A DNA stretch of 64,000 nucleotides, taken from an uncultured Helicobacter sp. Lineage in GTDB: Bacteria > Campylobacterota > Campylobacteria > Campylobacterales > Helicobacteraceae. The stretch's first letter is position 1. Every line of letters begins with the position of its first letter. Positions 34,757 to 44,022 of the stretch are shown here, piece after piece. The translations under genes and the position numbers were made by a program. The stretch covers positions 1 through 64,000 of the forward strand of contig NZ_CALERY010000021.1 in NCBI RefSeq assembly GCF_937906905.1, read 5' to 3'. The notes under the pieces were generated by a model. That model saw only the letters and a list, made by a program, of their open reading frames with translations. It ran no database searches and was not told the origin of the DNA.

Positions 34757-35566
34757 ATGTATGAGGTAATCACTGTAGCAAATCAAAAAGGTGGTGTAGG
34801 GAAAACGACCACAGCTGTGAATCTCGCGGCTTCTCTGGCGATCGCTGAGAAAAAGGTGCTGCTCATAGATTTTGATGCGCAGGCAAATGCGACAACAAGC
34901 TTGGGGTTGCGCCGATCGGATATTGAGTTTAATATCTATCATGTGCTTATGGGAAGTAAAAAAATCTCCGAGGTAACCCAAAAAACCAATATCCCATTTA
35001 TGGACCTTGTGCCTTCGGATATCGGTCTTGTGGGGATTGAGAAGAATTTTTATGCCAATAAAAGCGGTAGGGAGTTGATCCTCAAGAAAAAAATCGCTGA
35101 AGTGGAAAATATGTATGATTTCATCATTATTGATTCTCCGCCTGCACTTGGACCACTTACAATCAATGCGCTTGCTGCGGCAAATTCTGTGATTATCCCT
35201 ATCCAGTGCGAGTATTATGCGCTTCAAGGCTTGGCGCAGCTTATCAATACGATTCGTTTGCTTAAAGATAATGGAATAAACCCTGGGCTTGAGATCCGCG
35301 GGCTGTTGCCTACGATGTTTTCCGCGCAAAACAACCTTTCTAAGCAGGTTTTTACAGACTTGTCGCGACATTTTGATTCTAAACTCTTTAAAAAGGCAGG
35401 AGGAAAAAAAGCTGGAGAGGAGGAAAAAGACTACATCATCATTCCTCGTAATGTCAAGCTTGCAGAATCTCCAAGCTTTGGGAAGCCAATTTTGCTCTAT
35501 GATATCAAATCTAGCGGTAGCATAGCGTATCAAGATCTTGCCCAAGCGATTTTGCAAGGAGCGTAA
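34757..35566 (+). CDS. parA: Chromosome-partitioning ATPase ParA (Soj)
   Basis: 269 residues. Deviant Walker A NQKGGVGKTTTAVNLAASLA, switch DFDAQANATTSLG, IIDSPPALGPLTINAL, and PIQCEYYALQGLAQLI are diagnostic for the Soj/ParA chromosomal group. It works with ParB to segregate the origin region. A Lys-rich insertion (KKAGGKKAGEEEKD) precedes IIPRNVKLAESPSFG. The gene is followed by parB with 1 base between. Confidence 0.97.
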   Translation: MYEVITVANQKGGVGKTTTAVNLAASLAIAEKKVLLIDFDAQANATTSLGLRRSDIEFNIYHVLMGSKKISEVTQKTNIPFMDLVPSDIGLVGIEKNFYANKSGRELILKKKIAEVENMYDFIIIDSPPALGPLTINALAAANSVIIPIQCEYYALQGLAQLINTIRLLKDNGINPGLEIRGLLPTMFSAQNNLSKQVFTDLSRHFDSKLFKKAGGKKAGEEEKDYIIIPRNVKLAESPSFGKPILLYDIKSSGSIAYQDLAQAILQGA

Positions 35567-35567
35567 G

Positions 35568-36431
35568 TTGGCAAAGAAAAATGCTCTAGGAAGTGGGCTG
35601 GGTGAGCTGCTAGGTGAAGTGCAAAATGCGTATGAGAAAAACCTAGGCGAATACACAGAATCTATTGTTGAGTTAAGTGTTGATATTATTAAGCCCAATC
35701 CTTTTCAGCCTAGGAAGGTATTTGACACAGAGGCGCTAAAAGATTTGGCTAGCTCGATTGCAGAGCATGGACTACTCCAGCCAGTGCTGGTGTATGAAGA
35801 TGAGGGGGAGTATTTTTTGATCGCGGGGGAGCGGCGGCTTCGCGCGAGTAAATTAGCCAAAAAAGGCACGATAAAAGCTGTCATTGCCAACGAATATATT
35901 GATAAGGGTAGGCTGCGTGAGCTGGCGATTGTAGAGAATATCCAGCGCGAGAATCTAAATCCACTTGATCTTGCACACTCATATCAAGAACTCATTGATG
36001 ACTACAACATCACGCACGAAGAGCTTGCTAAAAAGCTGAAAAAATCTCGTGTCCAGATCACTAACACCCTGCGGATTCTTGAGCTTAGCGAGTATGTGCA
36101 AGATCTCATTGTGCAAAACAAACTGACTCAGGGGCATGCCAAAATTATGGTTGGATTGCCAGAGAAAGAGCAGCAGGTTTTGGCGGATTCTGTGATTGGG
36201 CAGAAGCTTTCTGTGCGAGAGACAGAGCAGCTGGCTAAAAACATGAAGCTTGGTCAATCAAACAGGCAAGCACCTAAGAAAACTAAAAATTCTAGTAGTA
36301 ATGAGGCACTCGAAGAATTGCTGATAGTGCTCGAAGAAATGGGTGTTTCTGCGCAGGTAGCTCGTGGAAAGATTACCATCACGCCAAAGGGTGATGAAAT
36401 TTTGTTGCTGATCAAAAAATTAAAATCTTGA
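35568..36431 (+). CDS. parB: Chromosome-partitioning protein ParB (Spo0J)
   Basis: 287 residues starting at TTG 35568, six bases after AAGGAG. N-terminal GLGELLGEVQ, the CTPase/ParB box PNPFQPRKVFDTEALKDLAS and HGLLQPVLVY, GERRLRASKLA, VENIQRENLNPLDLA, and a central HTH (THEELAKKLKKSRVQITNTL). The C-terminal dimerisation domain is present. No convincing parS-like palindrome was found in the window by eye. Confidence 0.97.
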   Translation: MAKKNALGSGLGELLGEVQNAYEKNLGEYTESIVELSVDIIKPNPFQPRKVFDTEALKDLASSIAEHGLLQPVLVYEDEGEYFLIAGERRLRASKLAKKGTIKAVIANEYIDKGRLRELAIVENIQRENLNPLDLAHSYQELIDDYNITHEELAKKLKKSRVQITNTLRILELSEYVQDLIVQNKLTQGHAKIMVGLPEKEQQVLADSVIGQKLSVRETEQLAKNMKLGQSNRQAPKKTKNSSSNEALEELLIVLEEMGVSAQVARGKITITPKGDEILLLIKKLKS

Positions 36432-36448
36432 TTTAAGGTTTGGATTGC

Positions 36449-36454
36449 TACAAT
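36449..36454 (+). promoter_or_regulatory. Candidate -10 element (TACAAT) of the ATP-synthase operon
   Basis: TACAAT in the 54-base spacer between parB and the first ATP-synthase gene, with a further AAGGA ribosome-binding site at 36476-36480. Position fits a transcription start near 36461. Without a -35 box the call is tentative. Confidence 0.4.
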
Positions 36455-36485
36455 CCAGTAAAGTCAAATCAAAATAAGGATACAG

Positions 36486-36914
36486 ATGAGTATTACCATT
36501 CCTGATCCATACCTGATGTTACTGATTTTTGTGGTGTTTCTTATCACGATGTTTTTGCTTAACTCTTGGTTATTTAGACCGCTACTTGCATTCATGGACG
36601 AGCGTGAGAATTCACTGCGTAAGGATATGGATACTGCCGCAGGCGATAATGATGAGGTGCGGGAGATTCAAGCCAAAATTCAAGCGCTTTTTGCGGATGC
36701 TAAAATGCAGGCGGGTAAGATTATAGAGGAAGCTACAGAAAGCGCTAAGGCGGAGTATGACTCTAAAATGGCAAAGATTGCAAGTGAGATCCAGGGTAAA
36801 ACAGATCGATTCCGCGCTGAACTTGAGGAGCAGAAGCTTCGGGCTCGGCAGGAGCTTTTGGCTGATTTAAGTGGATTTGAAGTGGCTTTGAAAGACAAGA
36901 TTCGGGCAATTTAG
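36486..36914 (+). CDS. atpF': ATP synthase subunit b-prime (AtpF')
   Basis: 142 residues: one N-terminal membrane helix (LMLLIFVVFLITMFLLNSWL) followed by a long charged helix. Together with the next gene it forms the heterodimeric peripheral stalk linking F1 to the membrane ring, as in other Campylobacterota and in photosynthetic organisms. No signal peptide, unlike the following b subunit. First gene of the order b', b, delta, alpha, gamma, beta, epsilon. Confidence 0.92.
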   Translation: MSITIPDPYLMLLIFVVFLITMFLLNSWLFRPLLAFMDERENSLRKDMDTAAGDNDEVREIQAKIQALFADAKMQAGKIIEEATESAKAEYDSKMAKIASEIQGKTDRFRAELEEQKLRARQELLADLSGFEVALKDKIRAI

Positions 36915-36931
36915 TGGGCATGGGAGTAGAT

Positions 36932-37456
36932 ATGATGAAACACGGCATTCGATATGGTCTGGTTCTGGCTTGCTTTGTCGGTGTGGCTAGTGCGGCTGAG
37001 GTGAATATAGCCCAGACTGACTTTAGTGAGCGCGTGATAAATTTTGCGATTTTTCTTGCTATTTTATGGTATCTTGGTGCGCATAGGCTTAAAGCGTTGC
37101 TTCAAGCTCGTCAAGCAGGGATTAGCAAGAGATTTGACGAAGTGCAAAGCAAGATAAGCGTTGCAAAAAAAGCAAAAGAGCAGGCACAAAAGCAGCTTGA
37201 TGAGGCACGAAAAAAGGCGAGTGATATTATCACTACGGCAAAAAAAGAAGCTATTGTCATAGCCCAGAGATGCGAGGAGCAGTGTAGCGCCGATATCGAG
37301 AGCTTGATTAAGTCAAACGAATCACTCATGGCTTTTGAGCAGAGAAAAGCAAAGGTGGAGCTTGTAGAATCTGTGCTTAAAGAGCTTTTTAATAGTGAGG
37401 CAGCCGACATTGATACGCAAGAGTATGTGAGAATCTTGAGTAAGAAGGTGGCGTAG
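36932..37456 (+). CDS. atpF: ATP synthase subunit b (AtpF)
   Basis: 174 residues from ATG 36932 (GGGAGTAG upstream; a GTG at 36914 is also in frame). The N-terminus resembles a signal peptide (YGLVLACFVGVASAAEV), then a membrane segment (VINFAIFLAILWYLG) and a long amphipathic stalk helix rich in Ala, Lys, Glu and Gln. Partner of b-prime in the stator stalk. Confidence 0.93.
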   Translation: MMKHGIRYGLVLACFVGVASAAEVNIAQTDFSERVINFAIFLAILWYLGAHRLKALLQARQAGISKRFDEVQSKISVAKKAKEQAQKQLDEARKKASDIITTAKKEAIVIAQRCEEQCSADIESLIKSNESLMAFEQRKAKVELVESVLKELFNSEAADIDTQEYVRILSKKVA

Positions 37457-37457
37457 T

Positions 37458-37985
37458 ATGGAAGAGATTATTGCAAAAAAGTATGCTTGCGCGCTGATAC
37501 AGCATTTTGATACAAAAGATTTAGAAGAAATTGCAGCATTGTTTCATGGGGCTTCACAGGCTTTTGCACTGGAGAAATTTAGGGATATTGTGTATTCTCC
37601 ATATGTGGCAAGAGAGCAAAAAAAGAATTTGCTTTTGTCGTTGTTTAATAACGATGAGCGTCTAGACTCATTTTTGAATTTGCTAATTGAGAATGGTCGT
37701 TTGGATATTTTGCCTTTCATAGGCGATGTTATACAATCCCACCTGCGCATGTTAGGAAATAGCTATAAGGCAGTTCTATATGCGCCTAAGAATTTGGATT
37801 CCGATACGGTTTCTGGTATTGTGAAGAATCTATCGGGTAGGCTTGGTGTTAATCTTGATGTTGAGCAGGTTTCAGCTAAGGTTGATGGGATTCGATTGGT
37901 TGTTGAGGATTTAGGGGTAGAAATTTCTTTCCTCAAGAAAAGATTTTTCGAGAATCTTAAATCGCATATTGTAAAATCCATATAA
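37458..37985 (+). CDS. atpH: ATP synthase subunit delta (AtpH)
   Basis: 175 residues; the OSCP-like cap connecting the b stalks to the alpha3-beta3 head. IIAKKYACALIQHFDTKDLE at the start and VEDLGVEISFLKKRFFENLK at the end are typical of the diverged delta subunits. One base separates it from atpF. Confidence 0.93.
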   Translation: MEEIIAKKYACALIQHFDTKDLEEIAALFHGASQAFALEKFRDIVYSPYVAREQKKNLLLSLFNNDERLDSFLNLLIENGRLDILPFIGDVIQSHLRMLGNSYKAVLYAPKNLDSDTVSGIVKNLSGRLGVNLDVEQVSAKVDGIRLVVEDLGVEISFLKKRFFENLKSHIVKSI

Positions 37986-38001
37986 ATTCAGCACAAGGAG
38001 T

Positions 38002-39519
38002 ATGCAAGTGGTAAAAAAACTGAAGTCAGAGGAAATAAGTTCAATCATCAAAGACAAAATCAATAGCTTTGATGTTAGTGTTGATATAGCTGAAACTGGT
38101 AGGGTCATAGGCTATGCGGATGGTGTGGCAAAGGTGTATGGACTCAAAAATGTTATGTCTTATGAGATGGTGGAGTTTGAGACGGGTGATGTTGGGCTAG
38201 CTTCAAACTTGGAAGAAGGTAATGTTGGTGTTGTTATCCTTGGGAATGGTAGCAGCATTCGAGAGGGCATGTCTGTAAAGCGTCTTAAGCGTCTTATGAA
38301 AGTTCCGGTTGGCGATGGGGTTGTTGGTCGGGTTATCAATACTATTGGTGAGCCAATTGATGGGAAAGGCGCCATCGAAGCGAGTGAATTTCGTTTCGTA
38401 GAGCAAAAGGCTCCTGGTATCATGGATAGAAAGTCAGTTCATGAACCGTTGCAAACAGGAATAAAGGCAATCGACGCACTTGTTCCGATTGGTAGAGGAC
38501 AAAGGGAGTTGATTATTGGCGATAGGCAGACAGGTAAGACTACTGTCGCAATAGATACGATTATTAACCAAAAGGGACAAGATGTTATTTGTATTTATGT
38601 GGCAATAGGACAAAAGGAATCCACTGTTGCACAAGTGGTAAGAAAGCTTGAAGAGCATGGTGCGATGGAATACACTGTTATTGTCAATGCGCCAGCATCC
38701 TCATCCGCTGCCATGCAGTATCTTGCTCCCTATACAGGTGTAACTATTGGCGAGTATTTTAGAGACAATGCACGCCATGCTCTTATTATCTACGATGATT
38801 TGAGCAAACATGCTGTTGCTTATCGGGAGATGAGTTTGATCCTGCGCAGACCTCCTGGTCGCGAAGCATTCCCTGGAGATGTTTTTTATATCCACTCTAG
38901 GCTTCTTGAGCGTGCAGCGAAATTATCTGATGAGAAGGGTGCTGGATCTTTGACGGCATTGCCAATTATTGAGACACAGGCTGGAGATATTTCAGCATAT
39001 ATTCCTACAAATGTAATTTCCATTACCGATGGACAGATATTTTTGGAAACAAACTTATTTAATTCGGGTGTGCGTCCAGCGATCAATGTAGGGCTGTCTG
39101 TTTCTCGTGTAGGTGGAGCTGCACAAATTAAGGCGACAAAACAAGTTGCTGGGACATTGCGCCTTGATCTTGCGCAATACCGAGAACTTCAGGCGTTCTC
39201 GCAATTTGCCTCCGATTTAGATGAGACAAGTCGCAAGCAACTGGAAAGAGGTCAAAGGATGGTAGAAGTATTGAAGCAATCTCCCTATTCACCTTTGGCA
39301 ATCGAGAAGCAAGTCCTTATTGTCTTTGCTGGGGCAAAAGGATTCTTGGACGATCTTCCTGTGAATCGTGTTGTAGATTTTGAGAATGATCTATACCCAT
39401 TCATAGAGGCGAAGTATCCTAAAATTTTTGAAGAGATTCGCAATAAAAAAGCCTTAGATAAGGATTTGGAAGCAGTTGCGATAAAGGCTCTTGAAGAGTA
39501 TAAGCTTAGTTTCAGCTAA
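38002..39519 (+). CDS. atpA: ATP synthase subunit alpha (AtpA)
   Basis: 505 residues, non-catalytic nucleotide-binding subunit. Walker A GDRQTGKTTVAIDT, PYTGVTIGEYFRDNARHALI, DDLSKHAVAYREMSLILRRP and GREAFPGDVFYIHSRLLERA are all conserved, and the signature PAINVGLSVSRVGG is intact. AAGGAG precedes ATG 38002. DNA in this operon has fewer AGATTCT words than the biosynthetic genes before it. Confidence 0.99.
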   Translation: MQVVKKLKSEEISSIIKDKINSFDVSVDIAETGRVIGYADGVAKVYGLKNVMSYEMVEFETGDVGLASNLEEGNVGVVILGNGSSIREGMSVKRLKRLMKVPVGDGVVGRVINTIGEPIDGKGAIEASEFRFVEQKAPGIMDRKSVHEPLQTGIKAIDALVPIGRGQRELIIGDRQTGKTTVAIDTIINQKGQDVICIYVAIGQKESTVAQVVRKLEEHGAMEYTVIVNAPASSSAAMQYLAPYTGVTIGEYFRDNARHALIIYDDLSKHAVAYREMSLILRRPPGREAFPGDVFYIHSRLLERAAKLSDEKGAGSLTALPIIETQAGDISAYIPTNVISITDGQIFLETNLFNSGVRPAINVGLSVSRVGGAAQIKATKQVAGTLRLDLAQYRELQAFSQFASDLDETSRKQLERGQRMVEVLKQSPYSPLAIEKQVLIVFAGAKGFLDDLPVNRVVDFENDLYPFIEAKYPKIFEEIRNKKALDKDLEAVAIKALEEYKLSFS

Positions 39520-39538
39520 ATAGAGTTGGAGTAGGGTG

Positions 39539-40447
39539 ATGGGAAATAACCTAAAAGAGATTAAGACGAAGATTGAGAGCGTAAAAAATACACAAAAAAC
39601 TACGCGTGCAATGAAGTTAGTCTCTACATCGAAGCTAAAAAAAGCTGAAGAGATGGCAAGACGATCGCGTGTCTATGCCGACAAGCTTAATAGTATCTTT
39701 GAAGATATTGTTTCAAAGGTTCAGGTGCGTGGGCTCGATAACATCAACAGTGATTTTTTTGTCGATGTGAAGCACAAAGAAATTAAAAAAGTGGATATTA
39801 TCTTTGTAACTGCTGACAAGGGGCTGTGTGGAGGGTTTAATGCTGCGACAATTAAAGAGGTTTTGCGGCTTGTTGCAGAATTTAAATCTCAAGGAATTAA
39901 AGTGAGGTTGCGTGGTGTAGGGAAAAAAGGCATCGCGTATTTTACATTTAATGAAATTGAGATAATGGATAAGATTGTTGGGCTAAGTTCTACGCCTGAC
40001 TATGAGAAGTCTAGCGACTTTATTCAAAAGGTTGCCCAGGATTATTTGGATGGACTGACTGATGAGGTTATTTTGGTGCATAATGGGTTTAAGAATAAGC
40101 TTTCTCAAGAAATGAAAACCAAGAGCATCTTGCCTTTGGGGCTACATACGGCAGATGAGATCGAGAATGTGCAAGCGGCAAAATCTAGCGTCAATATTGA
40201 ACCTGATGATGAGGAGGATATGGTGTTGGATCAATTGGCTCGAAAGTATATTGAGTATAATATGTATTATGCGCTTATTGACTCTTTGGCAGCCGAGCAT
40301 AGTGCGAGAATGCAGGCTATGGATGCTGCCACCAAAAATGCTGGTGAACTTGTGCGGGATTTGACGATTTCCTACAATAAGGCGCGGCAGGAATCTATCA
40401 CAACAGAGCTTGTGGAGATTAATGCTGGTGTCGAAGCAATGAAGTAA
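39539..40447 (+). CDS. atpG: ATP synthase subunit gamma (AtpG)
   Basis: 302 residues, the rotating central shaft. KEIKTKIESVKNTQKTTRAM and KLVSTSKLKKAEEMARRSR at the N-terminus; ADKGLCGGFNAATIKEVLRL; C-terminal signature ARMQAMDAATKNAGELVRDL. Start ATG 39539 preferred over GTG 39536 by spacing from GGAG. Confidence 0.98.
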   Translation: MGNNLKEIKTKIESVKNTQKTTRAMKLVSTSKLKKAEEMARRSRVYADKLNSIFEDIVSKVQVRGLDNINSDFFVDVKHKEIKKVDIIFVTADKGLCGGFNAATIKEVLRLVAEFKSQGIKVRLRGVGKKGIAYFTFNEIEIMDKIVGLSSTPDYEKSSDFIQKVAQDYLDGLTDEVILVHNGFKNKLSQEMKTKSILPLGLHTADEIENVQAAKSSVNIEPDDEEDMVLDQLARKYIEYNMYYALIDSLAAEHSARMQAMDAATKNAGELVRDLTISYNKARQESITTELVEINAGVEAMK

Positions 40448-40469
40448 ATTTGACTAAAGGAGTATGAGT

Positions 40470-41867
40470 ATGGAAGGAAAGATTATTCAGGTAATGGGTC
40501 CAGTGGTGGATGTGGATTTTGATTCATATCTTCCTTCAATCAATGAGGCACTTGATGTTGCTTATGATTTTGATGGAGAGAAAAAAAGTTTGGTCTTAGA
40601 AGTTGCAGCACACCTTGGAGACAATCGTGTGCGAACTATAGCGATGGATATGACTGAGGGTTTGACACGCGGGCAGGTCGCGGTGGCGCGTGGCAAAATG
40701 ATAGAGGTGCCAGTTGGTGAGCAGGTTCTTGGTAGAATTTTCAATGTCGTGGGTGATGTGGTTGATGGTGGAGAGCCTGTTGAAACAGAGCTAAAATGGA
40801 GCATTCATAGGGAAGCGCCAAAATTTGAGAATCAAAGCACGAAAACCGAGATGTTTGAGACGGGAATCAAAGTCGTAGATTTGCTTGCTCCTTACTCTAA
40901 AGGCGGTAAAGTTGGTTTGTTTGGTGGGGCTGGTGTTGGAAAAACTGTTGTCATCATGGAGCTTATTCATAATGTTGCTTATAAACATAGTGGGTATTCC
41001 GTGTTTGCGGGTGTTGGAGAAAGAACTCGCGAGGGTAATGACTTGTATCACGAGATGAAAGAAGGGGGTGTGCTAGATAAGGTTGCCTTGTGCTATGGGC
41101 AGATGAATGAACCACCAGGGGCAAGAAATAGAATCGCTTTTACAGGGCTTACCATGGCTGAATATTTTCGTGATGAGAAAGGGCTTGATGTGTTGATGTT
41201 TATAGATAACATCTTCCGTTATGCCCAATCTGGTGCAGAGATGTCAGCACTTCTGGGGAGAATCCCTTCGGCAGTCGGGTATCAGCCTACGCTAGCAAGT
41301 GAAATGGGCAGATTGCAGGAGCGCATTACTTCAACAAAGAAAGGTTCAATTACTTCTGTGCAGGCTGTGTATGTCCCGGCAGATGACTTGACCGACCCAG
41401 CTCCTGCATCTGTATTCTCACACCTTGATGCGACTACTGTTTTGAATAGGAAAATTGCCGAGAAGGGAATCTATCCGGCGGTTGATCCGCTAGATTCTAC
41501 TTCGCGGATCCTTGACCCACAAATTGTGGGTGATGATCACTACAGAGTTGCTACTGGTATTCAGCAAATCTTGCAAAAATATAAAGACCTGCAAGACATT
41601 ATTGCGATTCTTGGTATGGACGAGCTCTCTGAAGAAGATAAAAAAACCGTCGAGAGGGCAAGAAAAATTGAGAAGTTTTTATCTCAACCATTCTTTGTCG
41701 CAGAAGTCTTTACTGGGAGTCCGGGCAAATATGTTACGCTAGAAGAAACGCTTGAGGGCTTTAAAGGTATTTTGGATGGGAAATATGACCATATCCCAGA
41801 AAATGCCTTTTATATGGTTGGCAATATCCAAGAGGCGATAGAAAAAGCAGAGAAAATGAATAAGTAG
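40470..41867 (+). CDS. atpD: ATP synthase subunit beta (AtpD)
   Basis: 465 residues, catalytic subunit. Walker A GGAGVGKTVVIMELIHNVA, GVGERTREGNDLYHEM, LMFIDNIFRYAQSGAEMSAL, signature PAVDPLDSTSRIL. Start at ATG 40470, seven bases after AAGGAG; ATG 40464 is too close to the ribosome-binding site. IDNIFRY instead of the common IDNIFRF. Confidence 0.99.
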   Translation: MEGKIIQVMGPVVDVDFDSYLPSINEALDVAYDFDGEKKSLVLEVAAHLGDNRVRTIAMDMTEGLTRGQVAVARGKMIEVPVGEQVLGRIFNVVGDVVDGGEPVETELKWSIHREAPKFENQSTKTEMFETGIKVVDLLAPYSKGGKVGLFGGAGVGKTVVIMELIHNVAYKHSGYSVFAGVGERTREGNDLYHEMKEGGVLDKVALCYGQMNEPPGARNRIAFTGLTMAEYFRDEKGLDVLMFIDNIFRYAQSGAEMSALLGRIPSAVGYQPTLASEMGRLQERITSTKKGSITSVQAVYVPADDLTDPAPASVFSHLDATTVLNRKIAEKGIYPAVDPLDSTSRILDPQIVGDDHYRVATGIQQILQKYKDLQDIIAILGMDELSEEDKKTVERARKIEKFLSQPFFVAEVFTGSPGKYVTLEETLEGFKGILDGKYDHIPENAFYMVGNIQEAIEKAEKMNK

Positions 41868-41938
41868 CTCATTGGAGTGTGGCGCAAAGCACAAGGCTAA
41901 ATATAAGCAAAACGAACAAATAAGATTAGGTATGGTGC

Positions 41939-42328
41939 ATGGAAAAACTAGCAGTAAGTATTGTTACCCCTTATGGAGAGATTTTTTCTGGTGCTGTTGA
42001 TAGCATCACTATGCCCGGTGTAGATGGTGAATTTGGTGTTCTCTATGGACATTCAAATCTCTTGTCTCTGTTGAAAGCCGGTGTAATCGAGATATTACAG
42101 GGGCATTCGCGTGATTTGGTAGCTATTGATTGGGGTTACGCCGAGATTACTTCATCTAGGGTGGATATCGTTGCAAATGGTGCTGTGGCTATTGGCGGTC
42201 AGAGCGAAAGCGGTGTCTCAGAAGCTATTGCGCAGGCAAAGGTATTGCTCGAGGAAGCTTCAAATGATAAGGTGGCTATTTATTCTGTTGTCTCAAGAAT
42301 TGAGCAGGCAGCAAAAAGTCGTTTATAG
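41939..42328 (+). CDS. atpC: ATP synthase subunit epsilon (AtpC)
   Basis: 129 residues: N-terminal beta-sandwich (VSIVTPYGEIFSGAVDSITM, PGVDGEFGVLYGHSNLLSLL) and C-terminal helices (VLLEEASNDKVAIYSVVSRI). Regulates and couples rotation. A 71-base gap separates it from atpD, and tolQ follows 12 bases later, so the ATP-synthase and Tol genes may share a transcript. Subunits a and c are not in the window. Confidence 0.97.
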   Translation: MEKLAVSIVTPYGEIFSGAVDSITMPGVDGEFGVLYGHSNLLSLLKAGVIEILQGHSRDLVAIDWGYAEITSSRVDIVANGAVAIGGQSESGVSEAIAQAKVLLEEASNDKVAIYSVVSRIEQAAKSRL

Positions 42329-42340
42329 AAGTCATTTGTA

Positions 42341-42895
42341 ATGGGTGCTATTTTTCAGTTTTTTGATGAATCTAATTTTGTTACAATCATCACGCTGTGC
42401 TGGTTGTCTTTATATTGTTTTCTTACACTTTGGATTTTTTTCTACAAATATCTCGCCATTTCTAAAATGGTCAAAGATGAGCGTGAGTCTCTGGAATCTA
42501 TCTTGAAGGGCGAACAGAAGTTTCCTAGAGGGGCGATTTTTCTGAGCGTGGATTATAATGTGGGCTCTGGGATATTTTCGCTTTGGAAGAATGAGACGCT
42601 CAAGCAAGCTACCGGCGGGCTTTCATTTTTGAGTATTATCGCATCCACTTCCCCGTTTATTGGGTTGTTTGGCACGGTGGTGGAGGTTCTTGATGCGTTT
42701 GGTCGGCTCGGCAATACCGGGCAAGTGTCGTTTGATATTATTGCCCCTGTGATTTCTAAAGCACTTGTTGCTACTGCTGCTGGGATTTTAACCGCGATTC
42801 CAGCATATACGTTTTTCATGATTTTAAAGCGCAGGGTATATGATCTTGGTATCTATGTCCAAATGCAGATTGATTATCTCACCTCCGCAAAGTAG
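42341..42895 (+). CDS. tolQ: TolQ/ExbB-type proton-channel protein
   Basis: 184 residues with three membrane helices: VTIITLCWLSLYCFLTLWIF, a second around FLSIIASTSPFIGLFGTVVE and a third VATAAGILTAIPAYTFFMIL. The conserved Thr/Pro motifs of the MotA/TolQ/ExbB family are present. Followed by tolR, tolA, tolB and pal, so TolQ is preferred to ExbB; annotations in H. pylori use exbB for the same gene. Confidence 0.9.
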   Translation: MGAIFQFFDESNFVTIITLCWLSLYCFLTLWIFFYKYLAISKMVKDERESLESILKGEQKFPRGAIFLSVDYNVGSGIFSLWKNETLKQATGGLSFLSIIASTSPFIGLFGTVVEVLDAFGRLGNTGQVSFDIIAPVISKALVATAAGILTAIPAYTFFMILKRRVYDLGIYVQMQIDYLTSAK

Positions 42896-42903
42896 GTATC
42901 TGT

Positions 42904-43305
42904 ATGGATGAGCAGTATCTTTGGGAGGATAAGCCAGAGTTAAATATTACCCCGCTTGTGGATATTATGCTTGTGCTGTTAGCTATTCTTATGGTTACTA
43001 CTCCTACGATTGTGTATCAGGAGGATATTACCCTGCCTAAAGGTAGCAAGTCTGTGAAAAAAGTTCAGGATAATATGCTTGAAGTGCGTATTGATAAACA
43101 TAAAAAAATTTACATCAAAAATACCACCTATGACTATAAAATTTTCCCCGATAGCTTCAATCTCCTAGCAAAGCAGTATAGTAAGAAAGATACATCGGTA
43201 TTTATTCGCGCAGACAAAGATTTGAGCTATGAGTCTGTTGTATATATCTTAAAAAGTATCAAAGAAGCTGGATTTACTAAAGTTTCTCTGGTGACCAATG
43301 GGTGA
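42904..43305 (+). CDS. tolR: TolR/ExbD-type protein
   Basis: 133 residues, single membrane helix preceded by the motif LNITPLVDIMLVLLAILMVT, whose Asp is the proton-responsive residue. The periplasmic part ends DLSYESVVYILKSIKEAGFT, typical for the family. 8 bases after tolQ; its 3' end overlaps tolA by 8 bases. Confidence 0.92.
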   Translation: MDEQYLWEDKPELNITPLVDIMLVLLAILMVTTPTIVYQEDITLPKGSKSVKKVQDNMLEVRIDKHKKIYIKNTTYDYKIFPDSFNLLAKQYSKKDTSVFIRADKDLSYESVVYILKSIKEAGFTKVSLVTNG

Positions 43306-44008
43306 GCGGAGGCAATCGCTATTAGTCTGGAGTGGCATATATGCGTTTTTGTCATATTGCCTTGTGTTGTTGTTTTTGATTTTTGAACTCTCTTCTGTTT
43401 TTACGAAAAAATACGCTCCAAGAGCCGACACGATCCTTGAGCGGTCCATATCTGTGGATTTGAGTGTATTTGAGCCACAGGATTCCAGTAAGCAAGATTC
43501 TGGCACACATCTTGAGGGTATGGGGGTGAGGGATATTTTCTCCACTATCCCAGATACCACCACTACAGCAAAAGAGCAGGGGGATAATCGTAGCCAAAAT
43601 GCCAAAAACACAAAAAATAAAAAGGATCGAGATAGACTAAAATCAATCCAAGACAGCCTTAATAAATTAAATTCCAATCTTAATGCTATAGAGAACAAGG
43701 CTTTGAATGTCCAGTCTCAAAGCATTTCTCCAGAATTTGCTGATGGTGAGTATAATGAATGGTTTGGTAAAATCTATGATATAATCTACCAAAAATGGCA
43801 GGCCAAATACTATCAGGACGCAGAGGTTACGGCATTGCTTCGTATAACAAACACAGGTGCTTTTCATTATCGCATCACTCGCCTTTCGAGGTATGAAGAC
43901 TACAATCAAAATATCATAGCGCTTTTGGAATCGCTAAAGGGTGAAAGTTTCCCTCCATACCCCAAAGGTAAAATGATAGAGATAGAAGTAAATTTTAGAC
44001 TAGACTAA
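43298..44008 (+). CDS. tolA: TolA-like energy transducer
   Basis: 236 residues. An N-terminal membrane helix (SGIYAFLSYCLVLLFLIFEL), a polar, Lys/Asn/Ser-rich extended segment of about 100 residues, and a C-terminal TolA/TonB-like domain with WFGKIYDIIYQKWQAKYYQD and LRITNTGAFHYRITRLSRYE. Spans the periplasm to contact TolB/Pal. Assigned by architecture and its place between tolR and tolB. Confidence 0.85.
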   Translation: MGERRQSLLVWSGIYAFLSYCLVLLFLIFELSSVFTKKYAPRADTILERSISVDLSVFEPQDSSKQDSGTHLEGMGVRDIFSTIPDTTTTAKEQGDNRSQNAKNTKNKKDRDRLKSIQDSLNKLNSNLNAIENKALNVQSQSISPEFADGEYNEWFGKIYDIIYQKWQAKYYQDAEVTALLRITNTGAFHYRITRLSRYEDYNQNIIALLESLKGESFPPYPKGKMIEIEVNFRLD

Positions 44009-44022
44009 GATAAGGAGCTGGT

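Noticed and set aside
34733..35698. Long antisense reading frame of 321 codons opposite parA
   Set aside because: It lies entirely opposite parA/parB, whose motifs are unambiguous; the product has no sensible composition or family.
36930..36950. Possible parS-like sequence near ATGAAACACGG
   Set aside because: Only one half resembles a parS arm; no dyad symmetry.
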